This document shows, piece by piece, positions 63,827-64,000 of a stretch of DNA of 64,000 bases (position 1 is the stretch's first letter; every line of letters starts with the position of its first letter). The position numbers were made by a program, and so were the translations under genes. The notes below the pieces were generated by a model. It had not been told where the DNA came from. It searched no databases and saw only the letters and a program-made list of their open reading frames with translations. The stretch covers positions 41,713 through 105,712 of the forward strand of contig JAPFBL010000932.1 of the NCBI GenBank assembly GCA_026182355.1, written 5' to 3'. The stretch comes from Hermatobates lingyangjiaoensis (lineage: Eukaryota > Arthropoda > Insecta > Hemiptera > Hermatobatidae).

Positions 63827-64000
63827 TAAATGATCAAACCACATTACCGAAATGAGAAAACAATACTAAGACCTTTTAACCGTAACAAGCGGTTTTCGTC
63901 AGAGTCAAAAACTGTGTTGGGTTTTTGACTCTGACGAAGACCGCTTGTTACGGTTGAAAGATCATAGTCTTGTTTACCCATTTCCTTATTGTGATTTGAT
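63827..64000. mobile_element. Inverted PLE terminal pair, family D, cut by window end
   Basis: The plus motif at 63931 has CTGACGA and GAAA, but the palindrome reads AGATCA (U16.1 to A). The minus arm has a mutated palindrome. The pair continues past the window. Confidence 0.65.

Noticed and set aside
21888..63833. Many 60-120 codon frames rich in IYIYIY
   Set aside because: They are translations of (TA)n tracts joined to PLE ends. Only the PLE-derived parts were annotated.

Overview
The window looks like gene-poor, strongly AT-rich, repeat-dominated nuclear DNA of an invertebrate. The evidence is Jockey-type LINE reverse transcriptase, a second LINE clade with an RNase H and CCHC-like C-terminus, a Ty3/gypsy relic, hAT and pogo-like non-autonomous DNA transposons, a tRNA-headed SINE, and a very large set of Penelope-like element (PLE) fragments. 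Jockey and the RNase H LINEs would suit an arthropod, but the sequence does not prove that. I found no host protein-coding gene, rRNA or functional tRNA. Most open frames here are by-products of (TA)n tracts or minisatellites.

Layout. 1-6.9 kb: hAT-like MITE (560-1110), reversed LINE 3' end, 80-bp tandem array, pogo-like element with a decayed PLE pair inside, Jockey 3' end. 6.9-16.4 kb: continuous satellite running from a 37-bp monomer through an exact 158-bp higher-order unit to a ~293-bp monomer. 16.4-22.9 kb: first block of (TA)n-flanked PLE pieces. 23.5-29.7 kb: ~525-bp tandem units with a SINE, then a hairpin-bearing satellite interrupted by a LINE 3' end and a PLE pair. 30.4-39.8 kb: PLE pieces plus a gypsy/Jockey chimera. 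40.1-41.6 kb: 36/144-bp minisatellite open on both strands. 41.8-50.1 kb: densest PLE block. 50.4-53.7 kb: SINE, exact 85-bp minisatellite, LINE 3' end. 54.8-56.5 kb: hAT-like MITE beside a 5'-truncated Jockey reverse transcriptase. 57-64 kb: more PLE pieces, two with ribozyme-bearing inverted arms, and a MITE.

The main result concerns the PLE swarm. At least a dozen sequence-distinct families share one plan: a type I hammerhead-like ribozyme (HHR) motif in the terminal (pLTR-like) segment. The shared parts are CUGANGA, one extra nucleotide, helix II, GAAA, a self-complementary A...U palindrome as helix III, then H17, often with a 3-5 bp helix I. These motifs lie just downstream of GIY-YIG endonuclease C-termini (35.9, 45.6, 46.2 and 60.5 kb) and just upstream of conserved N-terminal ORF segments (30.9, 31.6, 38.3, 39.0 and 43.6 kb). 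Three N-terminal families put the presumptive AUG inside the helix III palindrome. Most copies are symmetric inverted pairs whose sense strands diverge from the centre, with both 3' ends running into (TA)n. I infer that insertion into self-complementary (TA)n primes cDNA on both sides of the break.

Hammerhead ribozymes in PLEs are established knowledge. The uniform extra nucleotide, the paired C3U/G8A change, the AUG inside helix III, and the repeated end at the GLLPxYTN codons are the points I would treat as potentially undescribed.
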